A stretch of DNA of 8,168 bases. It comes from Thermoplasmatota archaeon (GTDB lineage: Archaea > Thermoplasmatota > E2 > DHVEG-1). The notes under the pieces were generated by a model. That model had not been told where the DNA came from. It searched no databases and saw only the letters and a list, made by a program, of their open reading frames with translations. Made by a program: the position numbers and the translations under genes. Below, in pieces: positions 1 to 5,926 of this stretch. Each line of letters begins with the position of its first letter. Position 1 is the first letter of the stretch. Location of the stretch: NCBI GenBank assembly GCA_030612095.1, contig JAUWOO010000081.1:1-8168 (forward strand), given 5' to 3'.

Positions 1-527
1 CTGCTCATCCACATTTTGGTTATGCTACTTTTGTCTTTATAGATGAAAATGACGGCACGGTTACTCCAATTCCACGGTTTGTTGATGTGGAGGGGCTTTT
101 CCGGAAGATGGATGAGCTTGCTGTTAAAGCTAAAAAGTATCAATTCTTCATAAAAATTGTTAAGAAACTCAAGAAAAAAGGAGATTTGCAGAAGACGTTT
201 GATAAATATTTTGGAGAGTTTATTGACGAAAATAAAATGCCAGCTGGCATGGATATTATAGAGGTTCTTTCAAATGTAGCCTTTGAGAAAGATAAAAAAT
301 CAGTTGGAAAATTTACTTGGAAAACACTGATGATTGGTGCCATGCATTTCCAGGATGCATATAATTATGATATTGAGCGAGTGAAGCGATGTGTTATCCA
401 TTATGCGACACCTGATGATAGAATCATTCCATTTTGTGCCTATAACGGAGGACCAACCTTTAGAGAAGAGGTAGAGAAAAATTTCAGCGTACCATTAAAA
501 GAATGGAAAAAGAGGGAAATAGGGTGA
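1..527 (+). CDS. tes: C-terminal part of a radical SAM tetraether lipid synthase-like protein (Tes/MJ0619 family, COG1964 type)
   Basis: The reading frame is open from the left edge (first full codon at 3) to a TGA at 525-527, giving 174 visible residues. The GTG at 87 is internal, not a start, because the frame and the similarity continue upstream of it. Two segments resemble my recollection of the C-terminus of archaeal MJ0619-type radical SAM proteins: HPHFGYATFVFIDE, then VTPIPRFVDVEGL, and near the end RVKRCVIHYATPDDRIIPFC followed by an AYN. Members of this family characterised as tetraether lipid synthase join the phytanyl chains of two archaeol-type lipids by carbon-carbon bonds to make tetraethers (GDGT) at the membrane. 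The radical SAM cysteines and catalytic core lie outside the window, so activity cannot be judged. The middle, about residues 40-120, is lysine-rich and helical. The next gene starts 184 bases later, so cotranscription is uncertain. A family member with another substrate is possible. Confidence 0.72.
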   Translation, partial: AHPHFGYATFVFIDENDGTVTPIPRFVDVEGLFRKMDELAVKAKKYQFFIKIVKKLKKKGDLQKTFDKYFGEFIDENKMPAGMDIIEVLSNVAFEKDKKSVGKFTWKTLMIGAMHFQDAYNYDIERVKRCVIHYATPDDRIIPFCAYNGGPTFREEVEKNFSVPLKEWKKREIG

Positions 528-626
528 CGGCTAAAGGTTGCCTAGAAAGATACGATGGAAAGTTATGAACAGATTGAATGAAGCGGTAAATGGGGGCAAA
601 TAAAGATGAAGATAAGGGCAGAAGAA

Positions 627-640
627 CATACAATATATGC
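627..640 (+). promoter_or_regulatory. possible TATA box for the DUF106 gene
   Basis: The stretch ATACAATATATGC lies in the 184-base gap before the DUF106 gene and holds an archaeal TATA-like core, AATATATG, at 632-639. A start site about 25 bases downstream would leave a leader of roughly 50 bases before the ATG at 712. Just before that ATG, AAGGT at 701-705 may act as a weak ribosome binding site. The call rests on position and composition only. Confidence 0.3.
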
Positions 641-711
641 AGAACAGAAGAGACAGATAACTCCAACGGTATGTAAAAGAAGCAACACTAGTGCCAGAGT
701 AAGGTAATAAG

Positions 712-1377
712 ATGAAAAAAATTGATGATAAAGCCAAACAGGGAAGTCAACTTCTGACGATGATGCTAGTTATGTTTGTAATGATGTTTATTTTTGCCGA
801 CCCAAACATAAGTGCATTAATTGCAGTAACTCTGGATTCTGCATTTTATCCTTTAATCGGATTTGAAGGTAGTTGTCCTGTTCTAACTATAATTCTTGCT
901 GGCATATTAGTCGTTTCACTCTCTTCATTTTTCAATAATCTTTTTGCAGATTGGAAAAAAATGGGCGAGATGCAAGAAATGTCCAGGGCTTTCCAAAAGG
1001 AAGTAACAGCTGCACGTAAGGAAGGTAACACAAACAGAGTGAACAAACTTATGAAGATGCAACCAGAAATCATGAAAAAACAGACGGAAGCGCAGAGTGG
1101 AATGATGAAACCCATGATCTTTTTGTTTATATTCATTGTACCGATCTTTATGTGGCTTCGGTATTTCATTGGTGGCCTGTCATACTATTACTTTACTGTC
1201 CCCTGGGCAAATGGGGTATTACTTTATTACAAACCTTTCCTGATGCAATCGTGGCTATGGGTCTACATGATGTTTTCCATGGTCATGGGGCAAGTGATTA
1301 GACAGGGGTTGAAATGGATTAGCTGGTCAGACTGGTGGCAAAACATCAAGAAAAAGGTTAAACCCTCAATAAAATAA
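712..1377 (+). CDS. DUF106 / EMC3-like membrane insertase (archaeal Oxa1/YidC superfamily)
   Basis: This 221-residue integral membrane protein has the layout of the archaeal DUF106 family, related to Oxa1/YidC insertases and eukaryotic EMC3/TMCO1. These proteins help place membrane proteins into the lipid bilayer beside the ribosome and Sec system. A hydrophobic helix at about 13-29 and another at about 56-76 are followed by a charged, methionine-rich hairpin at 80-130 (KKMGEMQEMSRAFQKE, then KLMKMQPEIMKKQ). This is the cytosolic coiled coil typical of the family. Hydrophobic segments follow at about 131-150 and 180-198, with aromatic stretches near the membrane face and a basic tail. Size fits the family. 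The ATG at 712 is preceded by AAGGT seven bases upstream. In many archaea this gene sits with secY, adk and cmk; here it precedes a glycosyltransferase, which is unusual and might mean a second copy. Its TAA overlaps the ATG of a tiny ORF. Confidence 0.85.
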   Translation: MKKIDDKAKQGSQLLTMMLVMFVMMFIFADPNISALIAVTLDSAFYPLIGFEGSCPVLTIILAGILVVSLSSFFNNLFADWKKMGEMQEMSRAFQKEVTAARKEGNTNRVNKLMKMQPEIMKKQTEAQSGMMKPMIFLFIFIVPIFMWLRYFIGGLSYYYFTVPWANGVLLYYKPFLMQSWLWVYMMFSMVMGQVIRQGLKWISWSDWWQNIKKKVKPSIK

Positions 1378-1496
1378 TGGCAACAATACTCTTTGATAAT
1401 TCTCCAAGCGGTAGTATATATCAAGAATGGGCTGAGTCGATAGGATCAGCATCACACGTTAAGATAGAAAATAAACCAATGTGCCATGTTACGTAG
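1377..1496 (+). CDS. possible 39-residue ORF of unknown function, or a gene remnant
   Basis: An ATG overlaps the DUF106 stop codon (TAATG at 1375-1379), the usual sign of translational coupling. The frame then runs 39 codons to a TAG at 1494-1496, with a start MATILFDNSPSGSIYQEW and no membrane segment. I do not recognise the sequence. It fills the space between DUF106 and the glycosyltransferase start at 1532 almost exactly, so the three could be read as one unit. It may be a real small protein, the decayed N-terminus of a lost gene, or chance. The glycosyltransferase frame opens only at 1475, just upstream of its GTG at 1481, so a frameshift joining the two was considered; nothing in the protein sequences supports it. 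Confidence 0.3.
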   Translation: MATILFDNSPSGSIYQEWAESIGSASHVKIENKPMCHVT

Positions 1497-1531
1497 AATT
1501 GGGCCGGATAACAAAACAGGAAGAAATACAA

Positions 1532-2641
1532 ATGAAGGATATCAGTATCATCATACCCGTTTATAAAAACCCTCATTTACTCGAACAACTAATCAATAAA
1601 CTAGCGAGCCGACTATCTGAGAAAGGTGAAATTATAGTAATAGCTGATGAGCCGAACCAAGAAACCTTAGAGATTTTAAACAGATATGCTTCTGTTATAA
1701 AACATTTTATCAACAAGAAACGAAAAGGAAAAGTCCATGCGTTGAATTTTGGTGCAAAAAAAGCAGAAGGAAACATTCTTTTGTTTCTGGATGCAGATGT
1801 GAAAATTGAGGACGATAACTTTGTTGAAAAGATAATCGAGGAAATAGAGGATACTTCCATCCTTGATGTAAAAATAAAGGTCATAACCGACTCATTACTT
1901 TCGAGATTGGTGAACATTGATTATTACAACATGAATCTTTCCTCCAAGTTGTCATCAAGATTTAACACACGATTTGGACTCAATGGCATATGCTTTGCAA
2001 TTAAAAGAGAAGTTTTCTTCAAGTTAAAAGGCTTCAGAAAAACAATAACAGAGGATGTGGATTTTGGAATGAGGGCATCGATAGCGGATATTGATATGAA
2101 ACATTCCAATAACTTGGAGCTTTATACTCAATCACCGAATACATGGAAGGAATGGTATACGCAAAGGAAGAGATGGGCAATCGGTGGTTCCATCTGTATT
2201 CTTGATCATCTTAAATATATTCTTCTTAAACCAAAGATATGGGTCCCGATCTTGATTATGGCATACCCTTCCCTCATTTACATTTTAATTGCCACAGTTT
2301 TACCAGATCACATTATCTACAAACTAATATCTCTCTTTTTGAGCTTTCTTGTCTTTGCATTGCCTGTAAGTATTATTTCTCCTATTTTGTTTGCATTTTC
2401 TTTTGGAATTGTTATGGCAAAAGTAGCTTTTTTAACATTCATCACTTTTGTTATATGGTCTGCATTTATTCTTTTTGGGTATAAAAAACTTAGATGGGGA
2501 GATATTAAATTTTATGATCTTCCCATCTATTACTTCATCTATTCTATGATGTGGCTTCTGATGAGCTATTTATTTTTTATTAAAGTCTGCACAGCAAGAA
2601 TAAGAAAAAAAGAAATCGAACTAGAGGAGTGGATAACTTAG
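1532..2641 (+). CDS. membrane-bound family 2 glycosyltransferase
   Basis: This 369-residue protein has an N-terminal GT-A domain followed by membrane helices, the plan of processive or lipid-linked family 2 glycosyltransferases (hyaluronan/cellulose synthase-like). It would move a sugar from a nucleotide sugar to a lipid or growing glycan on the inner membrane face. Visible motifs are the opening MKDISIIIPVYKN, a metal-binding DxD (FLDADV, residues 85-90), an acceptor region GLNGICFAIKREVF at 149-162, the catalytic-base type TED at 173-175 and QRKRW at 211-215, which fits Q/RxxRW. About four hydrophobic helices lie between 236 and 351, followed by a charged tail. I start at the ATG at 1532 because the GT fold begins there and AGGAAG (1518-1523) sits eight bases upstream; the GTG at 1481 would add 17 unrelated residues. 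It probably belongs with DUF106 upstream, and it converges with the cis-prenyltransferase gene 43 bases away. Donor sugar and acceptor are unknown. Confidence 0.85.
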   Translation: MKDISIIIPVYKNPHLLEQLINKLASRLSEKGEIIVIADEPNQETLEILNRYASVIKHFINKKRKGKVHALNFGAKKAEGNILLFLDADVKIEDDNFVEKIIEEIEDTSILDVKIKVITDSLLSRLVNIDYYNMNLSSKLSSRFNTRFGLNGICFAIKREVFFKLKGFRKTITEDVDFGMRASIADIDMKHSNNLELYTQSPNTWKEWYTQRKRWAIGGSICILDHLKYILLKPKIWVPILIMAYPSLIYILIATVLPDHIIYKLISLFLSFLVFALPVSIISPILFAFSFGIVMAKVAFLTFITFVIWSAFILFGYKKLRWGDIKFYDLPIYYFIYSMMWLLMSYLFFIKVCTARIRKKEIELEEWIT

Positions 2642-2649
2642 TGAATTAA

Positions 2650-2664
2650 AATTTGATTATTTTC
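2650..2664 (+). terminator. T-rich tract after the glycosyltransferase
   Basis: AATTTGATTATTTT follows the TAG of the glycosyltransferase by about ten bases, in the 43-base gap between two converging genes. Archaeal transcription often stops at T-rich stretches without a hairpin. The tract is interrupted by other bases, so the call is weak. No hairpin is evident. Confidence 0.25.
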
Positions 2665-2684
2665 GTAGGTTATCGAGTGCGGAG

Positions 2685-3578
2685 CTAGTTGTTAAAGCTG
2701 CGTTGTCTTTGTTGGTATGTCCTTATTGCTTTTAGAATGTCTCCCTTTTTTAACTCAGGCCAATAAACATCTGAGAAATAAAGGTCCGAGTGTGCTGCTT
2801 GCCAGAGTAAGAAATTAGACAGCCTTTCCTCACCAGATGTCCGCAGAATCAAATTCGGATCTGGTAAACCCTTAGTGTAAAGATAGGATGAGATTATTTC
2901 CTCTTCTATATCTTCCGGTTTTAGTCTGTTATTCTTTACATCTCTTGCAATACAGTGGATCGCCTGTAAAATATCTTGCCTTCCACCATATGCAAGGGCT
3001 AGGTTGAAAAAATGCTTATCGTAATTCTTTGTGTGATTCATAATCAGCTTTGCTGCATTGCGAACTTCTTTTGGCAAAGACTTTAAATGACCTATCACCC
3101 TAATACAGATTTTGTTATCATGAACACGGGGGTCATTCACTCCTTTCTCTAACTCTTCGGCGCATAAATTCATAATTGCACTGACTTCTTCATCATCCCT
3201 TCTGAAATTCTCTGTAGAAAAAGCATAAACTGTCAGAACTTTTATTCCCACTTCAGAAAAACACCATTCAACGACCTCGTCTAGTTTATCCCTGCCCAGT
3301 AAATGCCCAGTATTGTGATCAAGACCCAACCCATCTGCAAAACGTCGGTTACCATCCATAATTATAGCTATATGCTCTGGCAACTTGTGTTTTCTAACCT
3401 CTTCCAACAACTTACGGTCCATCATCTCATATATTCTATTTGAGGTTAGCTTAAAGAATCTAGAGTGGTAGACAACACTGACAAGTTGTCTTCCAGGTCC
3501 ACTTTTGATTATATATCCACCGATCTCATTGATTTTTTTACCGATGATATCTTTCAACGTTTTCATTTGTTTACTCAT
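2685..3578 (-). CDS. uppS: cis-prenyltransferase (undecaprenyl/polyprenyl diphosphate synthase family)
   Basis: This enzyme adds isopentenyl units in cis geometry to an allylic diphosphate. In archaea the product feeds the dolichol-type lipid that carries sugars for glycosylation. The 297-residue protein shows the family motifs in order: HIAIIMDGNRRFADG at 69-83 with the catalytic aspartate at 75, TGHLLGRDKL at 90-99, YAFSTENFRR at 118-127, LAYGGRQDIL at 195-204, PDPNLILRTSGEERLSNFLL at 239-258, and SDLYFSDVYWPE at 264-275. The MDGNRR form, rather than MDGNGRW, is typical of archaeal and eukaryotic members. About 65 residues precede the first motif, longer than the short lead of bacterial enzymes. 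I start at the ATG at 3578 because AGGAAG ends seven bases before it; an upstream in-frame ATG at 3650 would overlap the preceding small gene and lacks the motif. It is last in a probable four-gene minus-strand unit. Confidence 0.9.
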   Translation of the reverse strand: MSKQMKTLKDIIGKKINEIGGYIIKSGPGRQLVSVVYHSRFFKLTSNRIYEMMDRKLLEEVRKHKLPEHIAIIMDGNRRFADGLGLDHNTGHLLGRDKLDEVVEWCFSEVGIKVLTVYAFSTENFRRDDEEVSAIMNLCAEELEKGVNDPRVHDNKICIRVIGHLKSLPKEVRNAAKLIMNHTKNYDKHFFNLALAYGGRQDILQAIHCIARDVKNNRLKPEDIEEEIISSYLYTKGLPDPNLILRTSGEERLSNFLLWQAAHSDLYFSDVYWPELKKGDILKAIRTYQQRQRSFNN

Positions 3579-3585
3579 AGGTAAG

Positions 3586-3591
3586 CTTCCT
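3586..3591 (-). promoter_or_regulatory. ribosome binding site that sets the cis-prenyltransferase start
   Basis: AGGAAG on the minus strand lies seven bases before the ATG at 3578. It decides between that start and the longer in-frame alternative at 3650. Confidence 0.6.
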
Positions 3592-3633
3592 ATAATTCTA
3601 CATATAACAATTGCCAGAGGCGACCATTTTTCA

Positions 3634-3858
3634 TTACTTCTCCATTCCAACTACACGGGAACGGAACTTAGAATAAAGACCATTTGACTTTTGGATACCG
3701 GCTATATCCAGCATTACCTTCAAGTCCATTTTATCGAAATAGGGGTATTTCAACAAACGATCTTCATCTTTTGTGACACGATAATGATAATGTCCATACA
3801 TATAAATCAATAGATACGTAAATAGGCTACTCAAACGGCGTGAAATAATTTTAGGCAT
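3634..3858 (-). CDS. small 74-residue protein of unknown function between radical SAM and cis-prenyltransferase genes
   Basis: The frame starts at an ATG inside the last codons of the radical SAM gene (minus-strand ATGCCTAA, where TAA is the upstream stop) and ends 55 bases before the cis-prenyltransferase start. An ATG four codons earlier, at 3870, is possible, but the start at 3858 gives the tight overlap typical of coupled genes. The protein opens MPKIISRRLSSLFTYLLIYM, a basic and then hydrophobic/aromatic stretch that may touch the membrane. It continues with a charged segment, RVTKDEDRLLKYPYFDKMD, and a basic tail KFRSRVVGMEK. There are no cysteines and no leader-GG motif, so it does not look like an obvious radical SAM peptide substrate. 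I do not recognise a family. The overlap and the filled gap suggest a real gene in the same transcript as its neighbours. Confidence 0.6.
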   Translation of the reverse strand: MPKIISRRLSSLFTYLLIYMYGHYHYRVTKDEDRLLKYPYFDKMDLKVMLDIAGIQKSNGLYSKFRSRVVGMEK

Positions 3859-5299
3859 ATTCTCTAACACTCGTCACTTTTTTAGCTTCCAACTTCTCCC
3901 AAAAATCTTTATTAGCAATACACCCAGGATCTGGAGCTAAATAATTACCTGTGTAACCGTATGCCCTAGCCCTACATCCTCCACAATAATATCGATAATT
4001 ACATTTTCCACAGTTTCCTTCCAAAATATTCTTATTTCTTATGTCCCTAAAAACAGAATTATTTATCCAAAGGTCTTCAAAATCATCCTCTTTTATATTT
4101 CCTACCGTAAGAGGAAAAAATACACATGGTTCAATGTTGCCATTTGGCCGTATAGCACAGTAAAACCTGCCACACCCACAGCCACCGATAAATTCAGCTA
4201 GATTCACAAGTTTACTGGATAGTTTAGGATTGAAAAAATGGGTTGGAATTATTTTTTCGTTTTTGCCAATTTCCGCCTCCAATGCAACCCGGGCGAATTG
4301 CGGTGCTGTCGAAAGTATGTTTACCTTTCCACCATTTTTTAATCTCCCCCATAAATCTTTGAGAACTTGTTCTCTTTCATCAGGAGTTAAATCATTTTCT
4401 GATATGAACTTTCCTCGCCCCGTAGGGACAAAGTTATACGCCATAAGCCAGTTAACACCAAGTTCTTCACAAAGATCCATAATCTTAGGAGCTTCTTTGT
4501 AATTGTATTTTGTAGCGGTGGTAGCAATATTAACAAAAAATCCTTCATTTACGCAGTTTTTAATTCCCTGTATAGTCTTTTTATACACTCCATCTATACC
4601 CCTAAAATTATCATGGATTTCTGCAGATGCTCCATCAAGACTGATCTGGGTAAACTGAATACCCGCGTCTTTCATCTCACGTGCCTTGCTCTTCGTAATC
4701 AATGTGCCATTAGTAGCAATTGCTACATATATTCCCTTATCGTGGGCATATTTAGTTAATTCAAAAATATCTTTTCGTACTAATGGCTCTCCCCCAGAAA
4801 ACGCAATAATAGGAACAGAAGCACGGTCAAGCTTGTCAATAACCTGTTTAGCATCCTCTGTTGTTAACTCATTCTCAAGGGCACCACCAGCATTAGCATA
4901 ACAGTGTTTACACTTAAGATTGCAGGCATAAGTGATATCCCAAACAACTAGGAATGGAGCACCCGAAACAAAAGGTTTCTGAATGCCAAATCTTGCTATG
5001 CCAGTCAGAACATTTGCCAAACCTTTTCTCCAAGAAGGATCTCTAAATTTTTCTCTCATTTGACTGCTACTGACTCCGAAAGCACCACTGCCTGTCTTTA
5101 AAATCCCGCTAATTGCTTTCTCTGCCAGTTTACATTTCAGGCATGCATCTTTTCTTACACCAGTATACAGCTCAAGGGCAACCTCTATCCTGTTTTTCTG
5201 GCATTTTTCACAAAAACATGAGACACTACGCAGAATCTTTCTTGCAGCCGGATTACCTATTGTCGCTCTCAAGACCTGCAATGTAGTTGTAGTCTCCAT
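3851..5299 (-). CDS. radical SAM/SPASM domain protein with an N-terminal cysteine cluster
   Basis: This 482-residue protein is a radical SAM enzyme with a C-terminal SPASM/twitch extension. The SAM-binding cluster motif is CNLKCKHC at residues 126-133 (cysteines 126, 130, 133), followed by SGGEP at 168-172 and ISLDGAS at 219-225. The SPASM region holds cysteines 374, 376, 381, 392, 430, 433, 439, 442 and 460, enough for two auxiliary iron-sulfur clusters. The first 110 residues are additional and carry CFCEKC (28-33) and CLKC (53-56), which look like a zinc or iron-sulfur site. Similar archaeal proteins are often labelled PqqE/NirJ-like, but their reaction is not known to me. The ATG at 5299 is preceded by a strong GGAGGT nine bases upstream. 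It lies 63 bases after a winged-helix regulator and overlaps a small gene leading to cis-prenyltransferase, so a role in lipid or cofactor maturation is possible but unproven. Confidence 0.85.
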   Translation of the reverse strand: METTTTLQVLRATIGNPAARKILRSVSCFCEKCQKNRIEVALELYTGVRKDACLKCKLAEKAISGILKTGSGAFGVSSSQMREKFRDPSWRKGLANVLTGIARFGIQKPFVSGAPFLVVWDITYACNLKCKHCYANAGGALENELTTEDAKQVIDKLDRASVPIIAFSGGEPLVRKDIFELTKYAHDKGIYVAIATNGTLITKSKAREMKDAGIQFTQISLDGASAEIHDNFRGIDGVYKKTIQGIKNCVNEGFFVNIATTATKYNYKEAPKIMDLCEELGVNWLMAYNFVPTGRGKFISENDLTPDEREQVLKDLWGRLKNGGKVNILSTAPQFARVALEAEIGKNEKIIPTHFFNPKLSSKLVNLAEFIGGCGCGRFYCAIRPNGNIEPCVFFPLTVGNIKEDDFEDLWINNSVFRDIRNKNILEGNCGKCNYRYYCGGCRARAYGYTGNYLAPDPGCIANKDFWEKLEAKKVTSVREYA

Positions 5300-5308
5300 C
5301 TAGACTAT

Positions 5309-5314
5309 ACCTCC
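5309..5314 (-). promoter_or_regulatory. strong ribosome binding site of the radical SAM/SPASM gene
   Basis: GGAGGT on the minus strand, nine bases before the ATG at 5299. It is the best anti-16S match among the starts examined in the window and supports that start. Confidence 0.65.
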
Positions 5315-5362
5315 CCATATCCATTCCTTAATCAAAACAATTTTTTTAGCATACTCAAACCT

Positions 5363-5695
5363 TTAATCATTAAAATGTAACAAATTATTCAATTCACCAA
5401 CCTTTTTAAGCAGATGATTTTTAGCCGTTTCTACAATTTTCTCAACTGATTCAAGTGAATATCTGTGTGCCAATCTCTTGTTGTTTAATACTTCTATTTC
5501 CTTTTTCAAAATCCCCTTTTTGATAAGTAAATCCAAACGATTACGAACATTTCGTTCAGAACGATGAATGTAGTTAGTAATCTCAGATATCAATAAACCA
5601 CCTTTCCTAACAATGAGGGCCTTCAGGATTTCCGCATCCGTTTTAGATAAATCCAAAGCAGATACAACAGTTTTTATAAATTGTGAATGGACCAT
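5363..5695 (-). CDS. winged helix-turn-helix transcriptional regulator (TrmB/MarR-like), first of a divergent paralogous pair
   Basis: This 110-residue protein is a single winged-helix DNA-binding domain with a helical tail. The pattern LDLSKTDAEILKALI (14-28) is followed by SEITNYIHRSERNVRNRLD (37-55), the helix-turn-helix with its recognition helix. A wing with basic residues (KKEIEVLNNKRLAHRYS, 64-80) comes next, and then a helix up to 106 that probably makes a dimer. No sensor domain is visible. I start at the ATG at 5695 because GGGGAG (5703-5708) sits seven bases upstream; in-frame starts at 5710 and 5782 lack a site, and the longer one would run through the TATA box. It is the first gene of the minus-strand unit with radical SAM, small protein and cis-prenyltransferase. 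It faces a regulator at 5927 of the same architecture. Ligand and targets are unknown; self-regulation is likely from the intergenic palindromes. Confidence 0.78.
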   Translation of the reverse strand: MVHSQFIKTVVSALDLSKTDAEILKALIVRKGGLLISEITNYIHRSERNVRNRLDLLIKKGILKKEIEVLNNKRLAHRYSLESVEKIVETAKNHLLKKVGELNNLLHFND

Positions 5696-5702
5696 AACTT
5701 TA

Positions 5703-5708
5703 CTCCCC
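5703..5708 (-). promoter_or_regulatory. ribosome binding site that sets the minus-strand regulator start
   Basis: GGGGAG on the minus strand, seven bases before the ATG at 5695. It overlaps the alternative ATG at 5710, which argues for the shorter protein. Confidence 0.55.
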
Positions 5709-5732
5709 ATATGTAAAGGTAGATATAGAAAA

Positions 5733-5746
5733 CATAGTATATATGC
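5733..5746 (-). promoter_or_regulatory. TATA-box promoter of the minus-strand regulator unit
   Basis: On the minus strand the sequence reads AGAAAAGCATATATACTATG, with a TATA core (CATATATACT) and a purine-rich stretch upstream that may serve as BRE. A start about 25 bases downstream would fall near 5715, giving a leader of roughly 20 bases that includes the ribosome binding site at 5703-5708. This is probably the promoter for the whole four-gene unit. No clear TATA element was seen in the 63-base gap before the radical SAM gene. Confidence 0.55.
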
Positions 5747-5777
5747 TTTTCTAATCTCATATGTGTGACATAATAAA

Positions 5778-5788
5778 TTCATATGTAT
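5778..5788 (-). promoter_or_regulatory. operator-like inverted copy of the intergenic motif
   Basis: On the minus strand this reads ATACATATGAA, an exact 11-base match in opposite orientation to 5884-5894. It lies about 35 bases upstream of the minus-strand TATA box and is itself a near palindrome around CATATG. The placement beside the promoter of one regulator, with its partner beside the other, suggests a shared protein binding site. A CATATG core also occurs at 5758-5763, 22 bases from the core here. Confidence 0.4.
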
Positions 5789-5880
5789 ATTATGTTTTGG
5801 ATTTTTCTAGAATTCTCTGTAGAAATATGAAAAAATATTAAATCAATTAACATAAACTGAACGTGAACGATATTATATCA

Positions 5881-5894
5881 TTCATACATATGAA
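5881..5894. promoter_or_regulatory. perfect palindrome TTCATA-CA-TATGAA, candidate operator
   Basis: TTCATACATATGAA consists of two exact six-base arms around a two-base centre. It sits directly upstream of the TATA element at 5893-5905, overlapping where BRE would be, so a bound protein would block the basal factors. Small winged-helix dimers bind sites of this symmetry. A half site, TTCATATC, follows at 5913-5920 close to the predicted transcription start. Confidence 0.45.
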
Positions 5895-5905
5895 AATTTA
5901 AATAG
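5893..5905 (+). promoter_or_regulatory. TATA-box promoter of the plus-strand regulator, leaderless transcript
   Basis: AAAATTTAAATAG carries a TATA-like TTTAAATA core (5897-5904). Its centre is about 26 bases before the GTG at 5927, the usual archaeal distance from TATA box to start of transcription. The message would therefore begin at or next to the start codon, and no ribosome binding site is seen before it. Confidence 0.5.
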
Positions 5906-5926
5906 TAAAATGTTCATATCATAATC

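Noticed and set aside
606..707. 33-codon plus-strand ORF ending just before the DUF106 start
   Set aside because: Low-complexity lysine/arginine-rich translation, no recognisable features and no clear ribosome binding site.
531..737. Minus-strand 68-residue hydrophobic ORF, and a related one at 484-666
   Set aside because: They lie antisense to a purine-rich gap and the ends of two genes; the phenylalanine- and leucine-rich translation is what a purine-rich opposite strand produces. No promoter or ribosome binding site supports them.
1573..2109. Two minus-strand ORFs (1573-1917 and 1924-2109) inside the glycosyltransferase
   Set aside because: They are fully inside a gene with clear GT2 motifs; serine- and phenylalanine-rich products typical of antisense reading.
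2239..2484. 81-codon plus-strand ORF inside the glycosyltransferase membrane region
   Set aside because: Overlapping frame of a well-supported gene; histidine- and phenylalanine-rich translation from hydrophobic codons read out of frame.
1494..2687. Possible pyrrolysine (TAG read-through) in the three genes that end in TAG
   Set aside because: Read-through would add only a few residues before another stop in each case; the glycosyltransferase TAG is followed at once by TGA. They look like ordinary stops.
5696..5926. CRISPR array or tRNA/snoRNA in the AT-rich intergenic region
   Set aside because: The repeated motif is short and in inverted orientation, with no regular spacer structure. No tRNA-like T-loop or paired C/D boxes were found.
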